Source: Maribellus sp. YY47 (GTDB lineage Bacteria > Bacteroidota > Bacteroidia > Bacteroidales > Prolixibacteraceae). From it: a DNA stretch of 64,000 nucleotides. Below are positions 43,511-54,424 of the stretch, in pieces. The translations under genes and the position numbers were made by a program. The notes beneath the pieces are model-generated. The model saw only the letters and a list, made by a program, of their open reading frames with translations. It was not told the origin of the DNA and made no database searches. Position 1 is the stretch's first letter. Every line of letters starts with the position of its first letter. The stretch lies in assembly GCF_023111095.1 (NCBI RefSeq), contig NZ_JALGYW010000001.1:124001-188000 (forward strand), written 5' to 3'.

Positions 43511-46462
43511 TTACAATTGTTTCGCTACTTCAACTTCGTGGAACGCTTCAATGTGGTCGCCCACTTTGATGTCGTTGAAGTTGTCGATGTTCAAACCACA
43601 CTCGTAACCGTTCTTCACTTCTTTCACGTCTTCTTTGAAACGTTTAAGCGAGCCCAGTGTTCCGGCGTAGATCACGATACCGTCGCGGATGACCCTGATT
43701 TTTGAGTTACGGATGATTTTACCGTCGCGAACGATACAACCAGCAACCGTACCCACTTTCGTAATTTTGAAGGTTTCCATTACCTCAACGGTACCCAGAA
43801 TTTCTTCTTTGATATCCGGTGCCAACATACCTTCCATCGCAGCTTTGATTTCGTTGATGGCATCGTAAATGATCGAGTACATGCGAACGTCGATTTGTTC
43901 TTTTTCAGCCAGTTTACGGGCATTCAACGATGGGCGAACCTGGAATCCGATAACGATGGCTTCAGAAGCTGCCGCCAAAAGGATATCTGATTCGGTGATC
44001 TGACCCACTGCTTTGTGTTTGATGTTTACCTGAATTTCTTCGGTCGACAATTTGATCAACGAGTCAGACAATGCCTCGATCGATCCGTCCACGTCACCTT
44101 TAACAATCAGGTTCAACTCCTGGAAGTTACCGATCGCAATACGGCGGCCGATTTCATCCAGCGTAATATGTTTTTGAGTTCTGAGCCCCTGTTCGCGGGC
44201 CAGCTGTTCACGCTTGTTGGTAATGTTACGGGCTTCGCGCTCGCTGTCCATTACGTTGAATTTGTCACCGGCCTGCGGAGCTCCGTTCAAACCGAGAACA
44301 ATCGCCGGTTGTGCAGGGCCCACTTCTTTCACGCGTTGGTTACGTTCGTTAAACATCGCTTTTACGTGACCAAAATACTGGCCTGCAATCAGGATGTCTC
44401 CAACGCGGAGTGTTCCGCTTTCAACAAGTACGGTTGAAACATAACCGCGTCCTTTGTCGAGCTCGGATTCAATAATGGTTCCGTGTGCTTTTTTATCCGG
44501 ATTTGCTCTCAGCTCAAGCATTTCGGCTTCGAGCAATACTTTTTCAAGTAACTCTTCCACTCCGGTACCGGCTTTGGCAGAAATGTCGTGGCTCTGGTAT
44601 TTTCCACCCCATTCTTCCACCAGGTAGTTCATGTTGGCGAGTTCTTCCTTGATCCGTTCGGGATTAGCGCCCGGTTTGTCAATTTTGTTGATCGCGAAAA
44701 CGATTGGTACGCCTGCAGCAGCGGCATGGTTGATTGCTTCAATGGTTTGAGGCATCACATTATCGTCGGCCGCCACAATAATAATGGCGATGTCGGTTAC
44801 CTGTGCTCCACGTGCACGCATCGCGGTAAAGGCTTCGTGACCCGGAGTGTCCAGGAAGGTGATCACACGACCGTCTTCGAGGCTCACATTGTATGCTCCG
44901 ATGTGCTGAGTAATACCTCCGGCCTCACCCGCAATTACGTTGGTGTTACGAACGTAGTCGAGCAACGAAGTTTTACCATGGTCAACGTGTCCCATTACGG
45001 TTACAATCGGCGGACGTGGTTTCAGATCTTCTTCTGAATCCTCTTCCTCTTCGATGGCTTCCTGAATTTCAACACTTACAAATTCCACTTTGTAGTCGAA
45101 TTCTTCGGCAACTACCGATAGTGTTTCTGCATCGAGGCGCTGGTTGATGGAAACAAACAACCCCAGTGACATACAGGCCGAAATAATCTGGTTCACCCCA
45201 ACATCCATCATGGTTGCCAATTCAGCAACCGTAACAAATTCTGTTACTTTCAGAACGTTCTGTTCAAGTGCCTGTTTTTCCATGTCGGCGTGCATTCTTT
45301 CGGATGCAGCAGCACGTTTGTCACGGCGGTGTTTCGACCCTTTTGATTTTCCCTTGGTGGTCAAACGGGCCAGGGTATCTTTAATTTGCTTTTGTACATC
45401 TTCCTCGTTTACTTCTTTTTTCAGTAAACGTTTTTTCTTACCTCCGGCAACACCTGCTTTATTCACCTGGAATTTTCCTTTGGGCTGGTTGGGCGATTGC
45501 GGACGATCGACGTTCACACGACCACCGGCACCGTCTTTGGGGATTCTCTTCCGGCGTTTTTTATTACGTGAATTCTGATCTGAGTCGGAAGATTCTTTTT
45601 TCTGAGGCAATTCAATTTTGCCAAGAACCGTAGGGCCATTGAGTTTTTGTACCCTGGTCCGGATCATATTGTCGTCTTCTTTTGCTTCCTTATTTTCTTT
45701 CGGCTGAACTTCAGGTTTATGCTCGGCCATACGCTGGCGGTTTCTTTCCTGACGTTCCCGTTCTTTTTCTTCCCTTGTTTTTTTGTCGGGCCGTGTTTTT
45801 TGATTGATATTATCAAGGTTAATTCTACCGACAACTTTAACTTCCTCTACTTTAGGAATGTCGGTCTGCACCATCTCTGGCTCTGCTTTCTCCACTACCG
45901 GTTGCATTTTTGGTTCTTCTTTAATTTCCTCTTTTTTAGAAGGTGCTGGGGCTACCGGAGCGGGGATTTCTTTTGCAACTTCAGGTTTTACTTCAGCTGC
46001 CTTAGGCTCTTCTTTAACCGGCTCTTCTGCTTTTTTCTTTACTTTATTATGCTCGTCAAGGTCAATCTTCCCAAGGATTTTCGGCGCTTCGGCGACAGGC
46101 CTTTCGATTTTAATCTCCTCTGGCTTCGGCTTTTCAGGAGCCGGAGCAGGTTTTTCTGCAGGAACGGGAGTTGGCGCAGGTTCTTTTGCTTTGCTTTCAG
46201 GTTCGGTAAATTCTTCCTCGCCGTCGATGGTGAGCACCTCTTTTTTCGGGCGCTGACTTTTAAGACTGATCTTCTCCGATTCCTTTTTTAGTGAAATGTC
46301 TACCTTGTATTCCTGCTCAAGCAGTTGTACGGCAACCGGATCCACTTTTGTGTTTGGATTCGAATCAATATCATATCCCTTTTTGTGCAGAAATTCCACA
46401 ATTGTGTGGATCCCTACATTACATTCTCTTGCAAGTTTACTGAGCCTAATTGTACCTGCCAT
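43511..46462 (-). CDS. infB: Translation initiation factor IF-2
   Basis: 983 residues. The long N-terminal region is rich in Lys, Glu, Pro and Ala (about residues 80-330) and includes low-complexity EEPKA/PAPAP runs. The GTPase domain follows, with [12 protein letters not shown] (G1), DTPGHEAF (G3) and [10 protein letters not shown] (G4). The C-terminal domains include [16 protein letters not shown] and end HEVEVAKQL. It places initiator tRNA on the 30S subunit. The N-terminus carries the IF2 N-domain ([21 protein letters not shown]). It is the third gene of the operon, 58 bp after nusA. Confidence 0.98.
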   Translation of the reverse strand: MAGTIRLSKLARECNVGIHTIVEFLHKKGYDIDSNPNTKVDPVAVQLLEQEYKVDISLKKESEKISLKSQRPKKEVLTIDGEEEFTEPESKAKEPAPTPVPAEKPAPAPEKPKPEEIKIERPVAEAPKILGKIDLDEHNKVKKKAEEPVKEEPKAAEVKPEVAKEIPAPVAPAPSKKEEIKEEPKMQPVVEKAEPEMVQTDIPKVEEVKVVGRINLDNINQKTRPDKKTREEKERERQERNRQRMAEHKPEVQPKENKEAKEDDNMIRTRVQKLNGPTVLGKIELPQKKESSDSDQNSRNKKRRKRIPKDGAGGRVNVDRPQSPNQPKGKFQVNKAGVAGGKKKRLLKKEVNEEDVQKQIKDTLARLTTKGKSKGSKHRRDKRAAASERMHADMEKQALEQNVLKVTEFVTVAELATMMDVGVNQIISACMSLGLFVSINQRLDAETLSVVAEEFDYKVEFVSVEIQEAIEEEEDSEEDLKPRPPIVTVMGHVDHGKTSLLDYVRNTNVIAGEAGGITQHIGAYNVSLEDGRVITFLDTPGHEAFTAMRARGAQVTDIAIIIVAADDNVMPQTIEAINHAAAAGVPIVFAINKIDKPGANPERIKEELANMNYLVEEWGGKYQSHDISAKAGTGVEELLEKVLLEAEMLELRANPDKKAHGTIIESELDKGRGYVSTVLVESGTLRVGDILIAGQYFGHVKAMFNERNQRVKEVGPAQPAIVLGLNGAPQAGDKFNVMDSEREARNITNKREQLAREQGLRTQKHITLDEIGRRIAIGNFQELNLIVKGDVDGSIEALSDSLIKLSTEEIQVNIKHKAVGQITESDILLAAASEAIVIGFQVRPSLNARKLAEKEQIDVRMYSIIYDAINEIKAAMEGMLAPDIKEEILGTVEVMETFKITKVGTVAGCIVRDGKIIRNSKIRVIRDGIVIYAGTLGSLKRFKEDVKEVKNGYECGLNIDNFNDIKVGDHIEAFHEVEVAKQL

Positions 46463-46520
46463 AAATTTTTATTTTCTATTCATTTTAAACGCCCGTTTCC
46501 AAGAGGATATAACCGGCATT

Positions 46521-47756
46521 TTATTCAAACTCTGATTTCAATACCTTGAGGACATCATCGATGGTTTCTTCTTCAAGGTCAGTACGTTTAATCAGGTCTT
46601 CGCGGGGAATGTTCAATACGTTTTTAGCCGTATCGCAACCGATTCCTTTTAGGGCATCAATTACCCAATCTTCGATTTCGTCAGCGAATTCATCCAGATT
46701 AACGTCTTCTTCGTCTTCTTCCATTTCACGGTAAACATCGATCTCGTAACCAGTTAACTGACTGGCCAGACGAATGTTCAACCCTCCTTTACCGATGGCC
46801 AGTGAAACTTCTTCGGGTCTCAGGTAAACTTCCGCTTTTTTCTGGTCTTCGATAATTTTGATCGAGTTAATTTTTGCCGGATTTAATGCTCTCTTAATAT
46901 AGAGTTGCAGGTTGGCCGAATAATTGATCACGTCGATATTTTCGTTTCTTAACTCGCGAACGATACCATGAATACGTGATCCTTTCATGCCCACACAGGC
47001 ACCCACCGGGTCGATTCTTTCGTCGTACGACTCAACAGCAACTTTTGCTCTCTCGCCGGGTACGCGAACAATCTTTTTGATGGTGATCAGTCCGTCAAAA
47101 ATTTCAGGGATCTCCAGCTCGAACAATCTTTCAAGGAAAGCAGGTGCCGTTCTCGATAAAATGATCAGCGGGTTGTTGTTGCGCAATTCTACTTTGTATA
47201 CAATGGCGCGAACGTTGTCTCCCTTGCGGAAATAGTCGGAAGGAATCTGCTCTGATTTTGGAAGAATCAGTTCGTTGCTTTCGTCGTCCAGAATCAGAAT
47301 TTCCTTTTTCCAAACCTGGTAGACTTCTCCGGTGATAATATCACCGATTTTATTTTTGTATTTACCGTAAATGTGGTCTTTTTCCAGTTCGAGGATTTTG
47401 CTGGCCAGGTTCTGACGTAAATTCAGAATGGCCCTTCTTCCAAAGTCGGCAAGTTTCACCTCGTCGGTTACTTCTTCTCCTTCTTCAAAGTCTTCGTCGA
47501 TTTTATGTGCGTCGGTAAGCGAAATCTGAAGATACGGATCTTCGAGGTCCTCGTCAGCAACCACCTCACGTCTTCTCCAAATTTCAAAGTCGCCTTTATC
47601 GATGTTAATGATCACATCGAAATTTTCATCGGTGCCATACTGACGGATAAGTACACTGCGGAACGCTTCTTCCAGCACACTCATCATTGTTACCCTATCA
47701 ATGTTCTTCAGCTCTTTGAATTCAGCAAAAGTATCTATCAGGTTTATATTTTCCAT
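46521..47756 (-). CDS. nusA: Transcription termination/antitermination factor NusA
   Basis: About 411 residues from the ATG at 47756 (MENINLIDTFAEFKE); a longer frame would need TTG. The NusA N-terminal domain is followed by S1 (ITGEVYQVWKKEILIL) and KH domains (ERAKVAVESYDERIDPVGACVGMKGSRI, then EVSLAIGKGGLNIRLASQLTGYEIDVY). An acidic linker and a short helix-hairpin-like C-terminus follow (LKGIGCDTAKNVLNIPREDLIKRTDLEEETI). It binds RNA polymerase and controls pausing and termination. It is the middle gene of rimP-nusA-infB. Confidence 0.97.
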   Translation of the reverse strand: MENINLIDTFAEFKELKNIDRVTMMSVLEEAFRSVLIRQYGTDENFDVIINIDKGDFEIWRRREVVADEDLEDPYLQISLTDAHKIDEDFEEGEEVTDEVKLADFGRRAILNLRQNLASKILELEKDHIYGKYKNKIGDIITGEVYQVWKKEILILDDESNELILPKSEQIPSDYFRKGDNVRAIVYKVELRNNNPLIILSRTAPAFLERLFELEIPEIFDGLITIKKIVRVPGERAKVAVESYDERIDPVGACVGMKGSRIHGIVRELRNENIDVINYSANLQLYIKRALNPAKINSIKIIEDQKKAEVYLRPEEVSLAIGKGGLNIRLASQLTGYEIDVYREMEEDEEDVNLDEFADEIEDWVIDALKGIGCDTAKNVLNIPREDLIKRTDLEEETIDDVLKVLKSEFE

Positions 47757-47764
47757 TGTCAACT

Positions 47765-48229
47765 TTATTTAAATGAAATTACCGCTTTCGCACTTTTAAT
47801 ATCGTCGTAATTTATATTGTATTCTTTTACTATCAGCTGTTTCTTTTTCTGACCCTCCACTTTTTCTTTTCCGGATGTCTCTAAAACAACTCCCGAATCT
47901 GATGCTGATTTTAATAAACCTTCCAGTTTCTGGTCGTCTGAAGTTACTATCTTAATTGCCTTGCCGGTATATTTAACGTATTGCTCTTTAACTTTGAAGC
48001 TTTCGGTTAATCCGGGAGAAGAAACTTCCAGTGCAAAATCTTCTTCTTCGCGGTCGAAGCTGTGTTCTACATGACGGCTGATAGCGATACATTGTTCAAT
48101 CGTCATCCCGTCGTAGCTGTCCACAAAAATATGGATAACGTTGGTGCTGCTAACACTGATATCGACGATAAACATGCGTTCGTCTAATTTTTCCTTTACC
48201 AGTTTTTCTATTATTTCCTTGGCAATCAT
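47765..48229 (-). CDS. rimP: Ribosome maturation factor RimP
   Basis: About 154 residues from the ATG at 48229 (MIAKEIIEKLVKEKL). The frame stays open further upstream but the extension is not family-like. The RimP N-domain is typical: VDISVSSTNVIHIFVDSYDGMTIEQCIAISRHVEHSFDREEEDFALEVSSPGL. A C-terminal SH3-like domain follows. It assists 30S subunit assembly. It is the first gene of the operon, with nusA starting 8 bp later. Confidence 0.94.
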   Translation of the reverse strand: MIAKEIIEKLVKEKLDERMFIVDISVSSTNVIHIFVDSYDGMTIEQCIAISRHVEHSFDREEEDFALEVSSPGLTESFKVKEQYVKYTGKAIKIVTSDDQKLEGLLKSASDSGVVLETSGKEKVEGQKKKQLIVKEYNINYDDIKSAKAVISFK

Positions 48230-48295
48230 GACTATTACTTCCAACAAAATAGGGAACCCGAGGTCCCCTAAAAACACATTTTAGAAAATTCTCCG

Positions 48296-48327
48296 CAAAA
48301 ATAGAAAAATTCCTGAACATTGGCAAA
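48296..48327 (-). promoter_or_regulatory. Promoter of the rimP-nusA-infB operon
   Basis: On the minus strand the -7 box is TATTTTTG (48303-48296) and the -33 element TTTG (48327-48324), separated by 20 bp. Transcription would start near 48290, about 60 nt before rimP. The leader contains a small hairpin (about 48251-48269). Confidence 0.7.
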
Positions 48328-48496
48328 TATGTTTGCAAAGCTTAAATTATTGATTTTAAACGATAAAATCTTTTGGCTGATGCTCGTTTTTATTGCCGGA
48401 TGAATTCTCCTGTGGTGCGGCAGCAGTCGCAAAATCAGATTACTTTGCGTTTTGGTAAAGTTTTGTACTTTTAGGCGTTTCGAATACAGTAGTCAG

Positions 48497-49753
48497 GTGA
48501 AGCCAAAACAAGTAAATAAGAAAAAGATTATAAACGATCCCGTGCTGGGATTTATCAACCTTCAGTCGGAGACAGTATTCGATTTGCTCGAGCATCCATT
48601 TTTTCAGCGCCTGCGGAGAATCAAGCAATTGGGCTTGTCATTCATGGTATTTCCCGGTGCTAATCACAGTCGTTTTGAACATGCTCTGGGCGCCACTCAT
48701 CTGATGCGGGAGGCCATTGCCACGCTTCGACTGAAAGGGCACAAAATTACGGAAGAGGAAGCGGATGCCGTAACCATCGCAATTTTGCTGCACGATATTG
48801 GGCATGCGCCTTTTTCGCATGTGCTCGAAAATACCCTGGTGAATATTTCTCACGAAGAAATATCGCTGTTGCTGATGCAGGAACTAAACCGTGAATTCGG
48901 CGGTAAGCTTGACCTGGCAATCACGATTTTCAAAAACCAATATAAAAAGCAGTTTTTACATCAGCTGGTGGCCAGTCAGTTGGATATGGATCGCCTGGAT
49001 TACCTGGGCCGCGACAGCTTTTTTACTGGGGTTGCAGAAGGAACGGTTGGCATCGATCGTATTATAAAAATGCTGAACGTTTACGACGACAAACTGGTGG
49101 TAGATGTAAAAGGTATTTATTCGATTGAAAAATTCCTGATTTCAAGACGGCTCATGTACTGGCAGGTTTATCTGCACAAAACCGTTGTGGCTGCCGAGTT
49201 TATGTTGCTGAATGTGCTGAAGCGGGCACGGGAGCTTATTCATGCGGGCGAAAAGCTTTATGCTACCCCGACCTTGAAAATTTTTCTTGAAAACGCGTTT
49301 TTGTCAGAAGACTTTCGTCGTAACATCGAGGTGGATGGGAGGCCCGTTTTAAACTGGTACACGTTGCTGGACGACAACGACATTATGATTTCGATGAAGG
49401 AGTGGCAGCATCATCCCGATCCGGTTTTGTCGAAGCTGGCCTGGAGCCTCACCAATCGTAAGATCTTTAAAATCAGATTAACCGACAAGCCGCTTTCAAA
49501 AAAAAATGAGGAGCAGTTGCTCGGGCAGATCAGGGAAAAGATTATCGGGGATCCGGATTGTGCAAAGTATTTTTTGATGACTGGTGGTATCACCAACAGC
49601 GCTTACAATAAGCACGATGAAAATATTTTTGTTCTGTATAAAGATCACACCGTAAGGGAGTTGAACGAAGCCTCCGATATTAATCTGTCTGTATTATCAA
49701 AGGCTGTACGTAAGTATTTTGTGTGTTATCCTAAAGAATTGGACATTTATTAG
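48497..49753 (+). CDS. HD-domain phosphohydrolase (dGTPase-like, COG1078)
   Basis: About 418 residues from a GTG at 48497 (start uncertain; a TTG lies at 48452 and no ATG fits). The metal-binding HD motifs are GANHSRFEHALGATHL, ILLHDIGHAPFSHVLE and QLDMDRLDYLGRDS. These place it in the HD superfamily close to dNTP triphosphohydrolases and SAMHD1-like proteins. It probably hydrolyses nucleotides, but the substrate is unknown. It stands immediately before the lpx genes, with a separate promoter for those. Confidence 0.88.
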   Translation: MKPKQVNKKKIINDPVLGFINLQSETVFDLLEHPFFQRLRRIKQLGLSFMVFPGANHSRFEHALGATHLMREAIATLRLKGHKITEEEADAVTIAILLHDIGHAPFSHVLENTLVNISHEEISLLLMQELNREFGGKLDLAITIFKNQYKKQFLHQLVASQLDMDRLDYLGRDSFFTGVAEGTVGIDRIIKMLNVYDDKLVVDVKGIYSIEKFLISRRLMYWQVYLHKTVVAAEFMLLNVLKRARELIHAGEKLYATPTLKIFLENAFLSEDFRRNIEVDGRPVLNWYTLLDDNDIMISMKEWQHHPDPVLSKLAWSLTNRKIFKIRLTDKPLSKKNEEQLLGQIREKIIGDPDCAKYFLMTGGITNSAYNKHDENIFVLYKDHTVRELNEASDINLSVLSKAVRKYFVCYPKELDIY

Positions 49754-49769
49754 TTTAAAGCTATATTTG
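49739..49769 (+). promoter_or_regulatory. Promoter of the lpxD-lpxC/fabZ-lpxA operon
   Basis: -7 box TATATTTG at 49762-49769 and -33 TTG at 49739-49741 with a 20-bp spacer. It overlaps the end of the HD-domain gene. The lpxD ATG is 20 bp downstream. Confidence 0.7.
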
Positions 49770-49789
49770 CATCGCAAAAAAAACGGATA

Positions 49790-50827
49790 ATGGAGTTTAA
49801 AGCTACGGACATTGCGTCATTTCTGGGCGGTGAAATCGTTGGGGATAGTGATGTAAAAGTAAACAATGTTTCGAAAATCGAGGAAGGGAAAGAAGGAACC
49901 CTGGCTTTCCTGGCAAATCCAAAATATGAACATTATATATATGAAACCAAGGCATCGATTGTTTTGGTGAACAGGACCTTTGTTCCGAATAAGGAGATCA
50001 GTGCTACACTTATTAAAGTAGACGATGCTTACAAGGCTTTTGCTTCGTTGCTCGACCTGTATGTGCAGGCCACTACCAAAGTGAAGAAAGGTATTGAACA
50101 ACCCAGTTTTGTGAGCGAAGGTGTGCCGTTGGGCGAAGATGTTTATGTGGGGGCGTTTGCCTATATCGGGCAGGGAGCTGTGATTGGAAACAAGGTTCAG
50201 ATTCATCCTCAGGTTCACATCGGCGAAAATGTTACCATTGGCGACAACAGTATTATATATGCTGGGGCAAAAATTTATCCCGGTACTGTAATTGGCAACC
50301 GTTGCATTGTTCATTCAGGAGCAGTGATTGGTTCCGATGGATTTGGGTTTGCACCTCAGGAAGACGGTAGCTATAAAAAAATACCACAGATCGGAATTGC
50401 GATCCTTGAAGACGATGTGGAAATTGGAGCCAATACCACCGTCGATTGCGGTACCATGGGGCATACCATTATCCGGAAAGGCACCAAAATCGATAACCTG
50501 GTTCAGATTGCACACAATTGCGATATTGGCGAGCACAATGTATTTGCCGGTCAGGTGGGAATTGCCGGATCGACAAAAGTTGGAAACTATAATAAGTTTG
50601 CCGGTCAGGTAGGACTGGGAGGGCACATTACGGTTGGAGACCATGTTACTTTGGGCGCACAATCTGGTGTTGGTCAGAGTGTGAAAAGTAATCAGGTATT
50701 GTTCGGATCTCCGGCTATCGAAATAAAACAGGCCATGAAGGCATATGTTGCGCTTCGGTATTTGCCCGAGATGCGCACCGATGTTGCTAGGCTGAAAAAG
50801 GATTTGGAAGCCCTTAAAGACAAATAG
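49790..50827 (+). CDS. lpxD: UDP-3-O-acylglucosamine N-acyltransferase
   Basis: 345 residues. The N-terminal uridine-binding domain ([35 protein letters not shown]) is followed by a left-handed beta-helix of hexapeptide repeats ([22 protein letters not shown] and so on) and the catalytic region [22 protein letters not shown]. It adds the N-linked hydroxyacyl chain in lipid A synthesis. It is the first of three consecutive lpx genes, 17 bp before lpxC/fabZ. Confidence 0.97.
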   Translation: MEFKATDIASFLGGEIVGDSDVKVNNVSKIEEGKEGTLAFLANPKYEHYIYETKASIVLVNRTFVPNKEISATLIKVDDAYKAFASLLDLYVQATTKVKKGIEQPSFVSEGVPLGEDVYVGAFAYIGQGAVIGNKVQIHPQVHIGENVTIGDNSIIYAGAKIYPGTVIGNRCIVHSGAVIGSDGFGFAPQEDGSYKKIPQIGIAILEDDVEIGANTTVDCGTMGHTIIRKGTKIDNLVQIAHNCDIGEHNVFAGQVGIAGSTKVGNYNKFAGQVGLGGHITVGDHVTLGAQSGVGQSVKSNQVLFGSPAIEIKQAMKAYVALRYLPEMRTDVARLKKDLEALKDK

Positions 50828-50844
50828 AACGAATTTCATATTAC

Positions 50845-52230
50845 ATGCTTGAAAAACAAAAAACGCTGGCTAACCCATTCAAGATCGAGGGCAAGGGATT
50901 GCACACCGGTGTAATGGTAACCATGAATTTTCTGCCGGCGCCCGTGAATCACGGATTTAAATTCAAAAGAGTAGATTTAGAGCATCAGCCTATTATTGAT
51001 GCAGATGTTGATTTGGTAGTGGATACCTCCAGGGGAACGTTGCTCGAAAAAGACGGCGCCCGAATCGGTACCATCGAACATGCGCTGGCTGCTCTGGTGG
51101 GGATGGATCTCGATAATGTATTGATCGAGGTAAACAACGAAGAAGCTCCGATTGTGGATGGCAGTTCAAAGTATTTTGTAGAAGCCATCGAAAAAGCAGG
51201 AGTGGTAGAACAGGATGCTGACCGTGAATATTTTGAAATCAGAGAGAAGGTCGAAATATTTGACGAAAAATCGGGAGCGCACATTGTAGCCCTTCCCGAT
51301 GATGACTACCGGCTGAATGTGATGATCTCTTTCCCGTCGGTAGTGTTGAATAATCAATATGCCACGCTCGATTCCATTCAGGATTTCAGAACAGAAATCG
51401 CTGAGTGCCGTACCTTTGTATTTGTTCGTGAAATTGAATTTTTACTCAATCATAACCTGATCAAAGGTGGCGATCTGAACAACGCCATTGTGATTATTGA
51501 CCAGGAGATATCGCAGGAAGCACTCGACCGTTTGGCCGATCTGACCAACCATCCGAGAGTAGAGGTAAAACCTCAGGGTATCCTGAATAACCTCGAACTG
51601 CATTTCGATAACGAATGTGCACGTCACAAGCTGCTGGATGTGGTTGGCGACCTTGCCCTTTGCGGTAAGCGGATAAAAGGAAGGATCATCGCTTCGAAAC
51701 CCGGACACGGGCCGAATGCGATTTTTGCAAAGGAGCTAAAACGTCAGTGGCTGAAAGAAAAAGAAGCTGCGCCCAAGTGCAATCCGAACGATAAACCTTT
51801 GATGGATATCAACAAGATTAAGGATTTGTTGCCGCATCGTTATCCTTTTCTTATGGTTGATAAAATTGTTTGTATCAACGAAGACGAAATAATCGGGGTA
51901 AAAAATGTTACCGTAAACGAACCGTTTTTTCAGGGACATTTTCCTGAAGAGCCCGTAATGCCTGGAGTTATGTTGATCGAGGCCATGGCTCAATGCGGTG
52001 GATTGCTGGTGCTTAGTCAGAAAAAAGAGAAATATTCAACCTACTTTATTCGGGTTGATAATGTTAAGTTCAGGCAGAAAGTTGTGCCCGGTGATATGTT
52101 GATTTTTAAATTAAAATTAACTTCGCCGATCAGAAGAGGAATTGCCAACATGAAAGGACTTACCTATGTGGGAGATAAGATCGTAGCAGAAGGTGAGTTT
52201 ATGGCGCAAATAGTTCTTAAAACAGATTAA
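50845..52230 (+). CDS. lpxC/fabZ: Bifunctional UDP-3-O-acyl-GlcNAc deacetylase / 3-hydroxyacyl-ACP dehydratase
   Basis: 461 residues. The N-terminal 305 residues are LpxC, with zinc site residues in TIEHALAALVGMDLDN and CARHKLLDVVGDLAL, and IEVNNEEAPIVDGSS. The C-terminal 150 residues are FabZ, a hot-dog fold with LLPHRYPFLMVDK and the active-site helix GHFPEEPVMPGVMLIEAMAQ. This fusion is characteristic of the Bacteroidota. It joins the committed step of lipid A synthesis to fatty acid elongation, which compete for the same hydroxyacyl-ACP. It sits between lpxD and lpxA. Confidence 0.97.
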   Translation: MLEKQKTLANPFKIEGKGLHTGVMVTMNFLPAPVNHGFKFKRVDLEHQPIIDADVDLVVDTSRGTLLEKDGARIGTIEHALAALVGMDLDNVLIEVNNEEAPIVDGSSKYFVEAIEKAGVVEQDADREYFEIREKVEIFDEKSGAHIVALPDDDYRLNVMISFPSVVLNNQYATLDSIQDFRTEIAECRTFVFVREIEFLLNHNLIKGGDLNNAIVIIDQEISQEALDRLADLTNHPRVEVKPQGILNNLELHFDNECARHKLLDVVGDLALCGKRIKGRIIASKPGHGPNAIFAKELKRQWLKEKEAAPKCNPNDKPLMDINKIKDLLPHRYPFLMVDKIVCINEDEIIGVKNVTVNEPFFQGHFPEEPVMPGVMLIEAMAQCGGLLVLSQKKEKYSTYFIRVDNVKFRQKVVPGDMLIFKLKLTSPIRRGIANMKGLTYVGDKIVAEGEFMAQIVLKTD

Positions 52231-52246
52231 TCAATAATATTATAGA

Positions 52247-53029
52247 ATGAAACAACCACTAGCTTACGTTCATCCGGATGCGAAAATTGCTGATAACGTT
52301 GTTATTGAGCCTTTCGTTTCTATCGACCACGACGTGGTGATTGGAGAAGGAACAAGAATAGGTTCAAGTGTTACCATTTTGCCGGGAACAAGGATTGGTA
52401 AAAACTGCAAGATCTTTCCGGGGGCTGTAATTGGCGCTGTTCCGCAAGACTTAAAATTCAAGGGAGAATATTCTACCGTTGAAATTGGTGACAACAACAC
52501 CATCCGCGAATTTGTGACCATTAACAGGGGAACTTCTGCAAAAGGTAAAACTGTGGTGGGAAATAATAACCTGATCATGGCTTACGTTCACATTGCCCAC
52601 GATTGTGTGGTAGGAAACAATGTGATCCTGGTGAACAGTACGCAACTGGCTGGTGAAGTTTGTGTTGAAGACTGGGCAATTATTGGCGGTATGACAGCCG
52701 TTCATCAGTTCTGCCGGATCGGAACACACGTTATGATTTCCGGAGGTTCTTTGGTGCGCAAAGACGTTCCTCCATTTATTAAAGCCGGTCGCGAGCCACT
52801 TTCGTATGTTGGAATCAACTCGATTGGTTTACGCAGAAGAGCCTTTAACAACGACAAAATACGCGAAGTGCAGGACATTTACCGGTACATTTACCAAAAA
52901 GGATTAAATGTGGCACAAGCAGTTGAAATTATTGAGGCAGAAATGCCCGCAACACCCGAACGCGATGAAGTCCTTTTATTTGTAAAAGACTCGAAACGTG
53001 GAATTATTCGTGGGTATTTCCCCGATTAA
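52247..53029 (+). CDS. lpxA: UDP-N-acetylglucosamine O-acyltransferase
   Basis: 260 residues. A hexapeptide beta-helix (IADNVVIEPFVSIDHDVVIGEGTRIG) is followed by the catalytic His region (NLIMAYVHIAHDCVVGNNVILVN) and a C-terminal helical domain (LRRRAFNNDKIREVQDIYRYIY). It catalyses the first step of lipid A synthesis. It is the last gene of the lpxD-lpxC/fabZ-lpxA operon and is followed by a terminator. Confidence 0.97.
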   Translation: MKQPLAYVHPDAKIADNVVIEPFVSIDHDVVIGEGTRIGSSVTILPGTRIGKNCKIFPGAVIGAVPQDLKFKGEYSTVEIGDNNTIREFVTINRGTSAKGKTVVGNNNLIMAYVHIAHDCVVGNNVILVNSTQLAGEVCVEDWAIIGGMTAVHQFCRIGTHVMISGGSLVRKDVPPFIKAGREPLSYVGINSIGLRRRAFNNDKIREVQDIYRYIYQKGLNVAQAVEIIEAEMPATPERDEVLLFVKDSKRGIIRGYFPD

Positions 53030-53050
53030 GTTGTGATAAAAACTAAGTAA

Positions 53051-53082
53051 ATGCCATCCTGGAAACGGGGTGGCATTTTTTA
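53051..53082 (+). terminator. Intrinsic terminator after lpxA
   Basis: A 9-bp stem ATGCCATCC/GGGTGGCAT (53051-53059, 53068-53076, one T-G pair) with an 8-nt loop, followed by a T-run, 21 bp after the lpxA stop. Confidence 0.88.
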
Positions 53083-53258
53083 TTTCTGGTTAATGGTCAA
53101 ATTCCTGCGATTATTTTGCAGTCAGAAGCCCGAACGATATTTCGAAACCCGCTATATTTTTGCCCCCGACTTCAAACTTCCGTCTTCCGGCCAACTGTAA
53201 AATTCGCTGAGCCAATTTCATTCATAATAAAACCTGTGTGCTTCTTCAGCAGAGCGAT

Positions 53259-54296
53259 TTATTTCCCGTGATTCCAGCCTTGTGCCTGCAAAGGAATGGC
53301 AGAACCTCCGGTAGTGATGAGGTTAACTCCCTCCGAAGCCTCGGTCATATGACCGATAATGGTAAAATCAGGATCGTTCTTGATTTTTTCGTAATCATCG
53401 AGCGGAAGCGTGAACAGCAACTCATAATCTTCTCCGCCGTTAAGTGCAGCCACCAGCGGATTAATATTTAATTCTTCTGCCATTTGTTTGGTTTGCAGGT
53501 CCATCGGAACCTTATCTTCAAACAAACTGCAACCTACCCCCGAGTTTTTGCATAAGTGCATAATTTCGGAAGAAAGCCCGTCTGAAATGTCGATCATCGA
53601 AGTAGGTTTGATGCCCAGCTTTTTGAAGGCGGCGATAATGTCGGCACGCGGTTCAGGCTTTAACTGGCGCTCGAGTATATAATCGTAACCGGCCAGCTGG
53701 GGTTGCATGTTTTCGTTCACTTTAAATACTTCGTTTTCGCGTTCCAAAAGTTGCAGGCCCATGTATGCGCCACCCAAATCGCCTGAAACACAAAGTAAAT
53801 CGTTAGGTTTTGCTCCGCTTCTTTTTACAATATCCGCTTTGTCCGCTTCACCGATGGCCGTTATGCTGATCGTTAATCCAGTCAGCGAGCTTGTGGTATC
53901 GCCTCCTACCAGATCAACCCCGTATTTTTCGCAGGCGAGGTAAATACCTTCGTACAATTCATCGATGGCTTCTACCGAAAACTTGCTGGAAATGGCAATG
54001 CTGATCGTGATTTGTTTGGGAGTGGCATTCATCGCATAAATGTCAGAAAGATTGACAGCAACCGATTTATAACCCAGGTGTTTTAGCGGAACGTACATCA
54101 GGTTGAAATGTATTCCTTCGGTCAGCAAATCGCTGGTTACAACAATTTGTTTGTTCTTGTAGTCAAGCACCGCTGCATCGTCGCCAACGCCCAACACAGA
54201 ACTGTCGTTTTTTAACTGAATGTTTTTTGTCAGGCGATCGATCAGGCCAAATTCTCCGAGTGTAGAGATGCTGGTATGTTTTGTTTCTTTACTCAT
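53259..54296 (-). CDS. thiL: Thiamine-monophosphate kinase
   Basis: 345 residues. The Mg-ATP binding N-terminus contains LGVGDDAAVLDY, then VNLSDIYAMNATPKQ and GVDLVGGDTTSSLTGL, and the C-lobe has SMIDISDGLSSEIMHL and AALNGGEDYELLF. It phosphorylates thiamine monophosphate to thiamine diphosphate. It stands alone, convergent with lpxA and divergent from sufB; no other thiamine genes are near. Confidence 0.96.
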   Translation of the reverse strand: MSKETKHTSISTLGEFGLIDRLTKNIQLKNDSSVLGVGDDAAVLDYKNKQIVVTSDLLTEGIHFNLMYVPLKHLGYKSVAVNLSDIYAMNATPKQITISIAISSKFSVEAIDELYEGIYLACEKYGVDLVGGDTTSSLTGLTISITAIGEADKADIVKRSGAKPNDLLCVSGDLGGAYMGLQLLERENEVFKVNENMQPQLAGYDYILERQLKPEPRADIIAAFKKLGIKPTSMIDISDGLSSEIMHLCKNSGVGCSLFEDKVPMDLQTKQMAEELNINPLVAALNGGEDYELLFTLPLDDYEKIKNDPDFTIIGHMTEASEGVNLITTGGSAIPLQAQGWNHGK

Positions 54297-54360
54297 TATT
54301 AATTACAGACAAAGAAGTATGAATTGTAGATTTCAGGGAGCAAAAATACCCATAGTTTTA

Positions 54361-54368
54361 TATCTTTG
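54361..54368 (+). promoter_or_regulatory. Putative -7 element of the sufBCD promoter
   Basis: TATCTTTG matches TAnnTTTG, 56 bp upstream of the sufB ATG. No clear -33 TTG is seen at the right distance. Confidence 0.5.
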
Positions 54369-54424
54369 CAATTTATTTAAACACTCTTATTTCAACATTG
54401 TTATAAGGGTAGAAAACTAGAAAA

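Noticed and set aside
45647-46291. Long open frame on the plus strand opposite infB (about 214 codons)
   Set aside because: It is antisense to the Lys/Glu/Pro-rich region of IF-2, is extremely rich in Phe, and has no recognisable domain.
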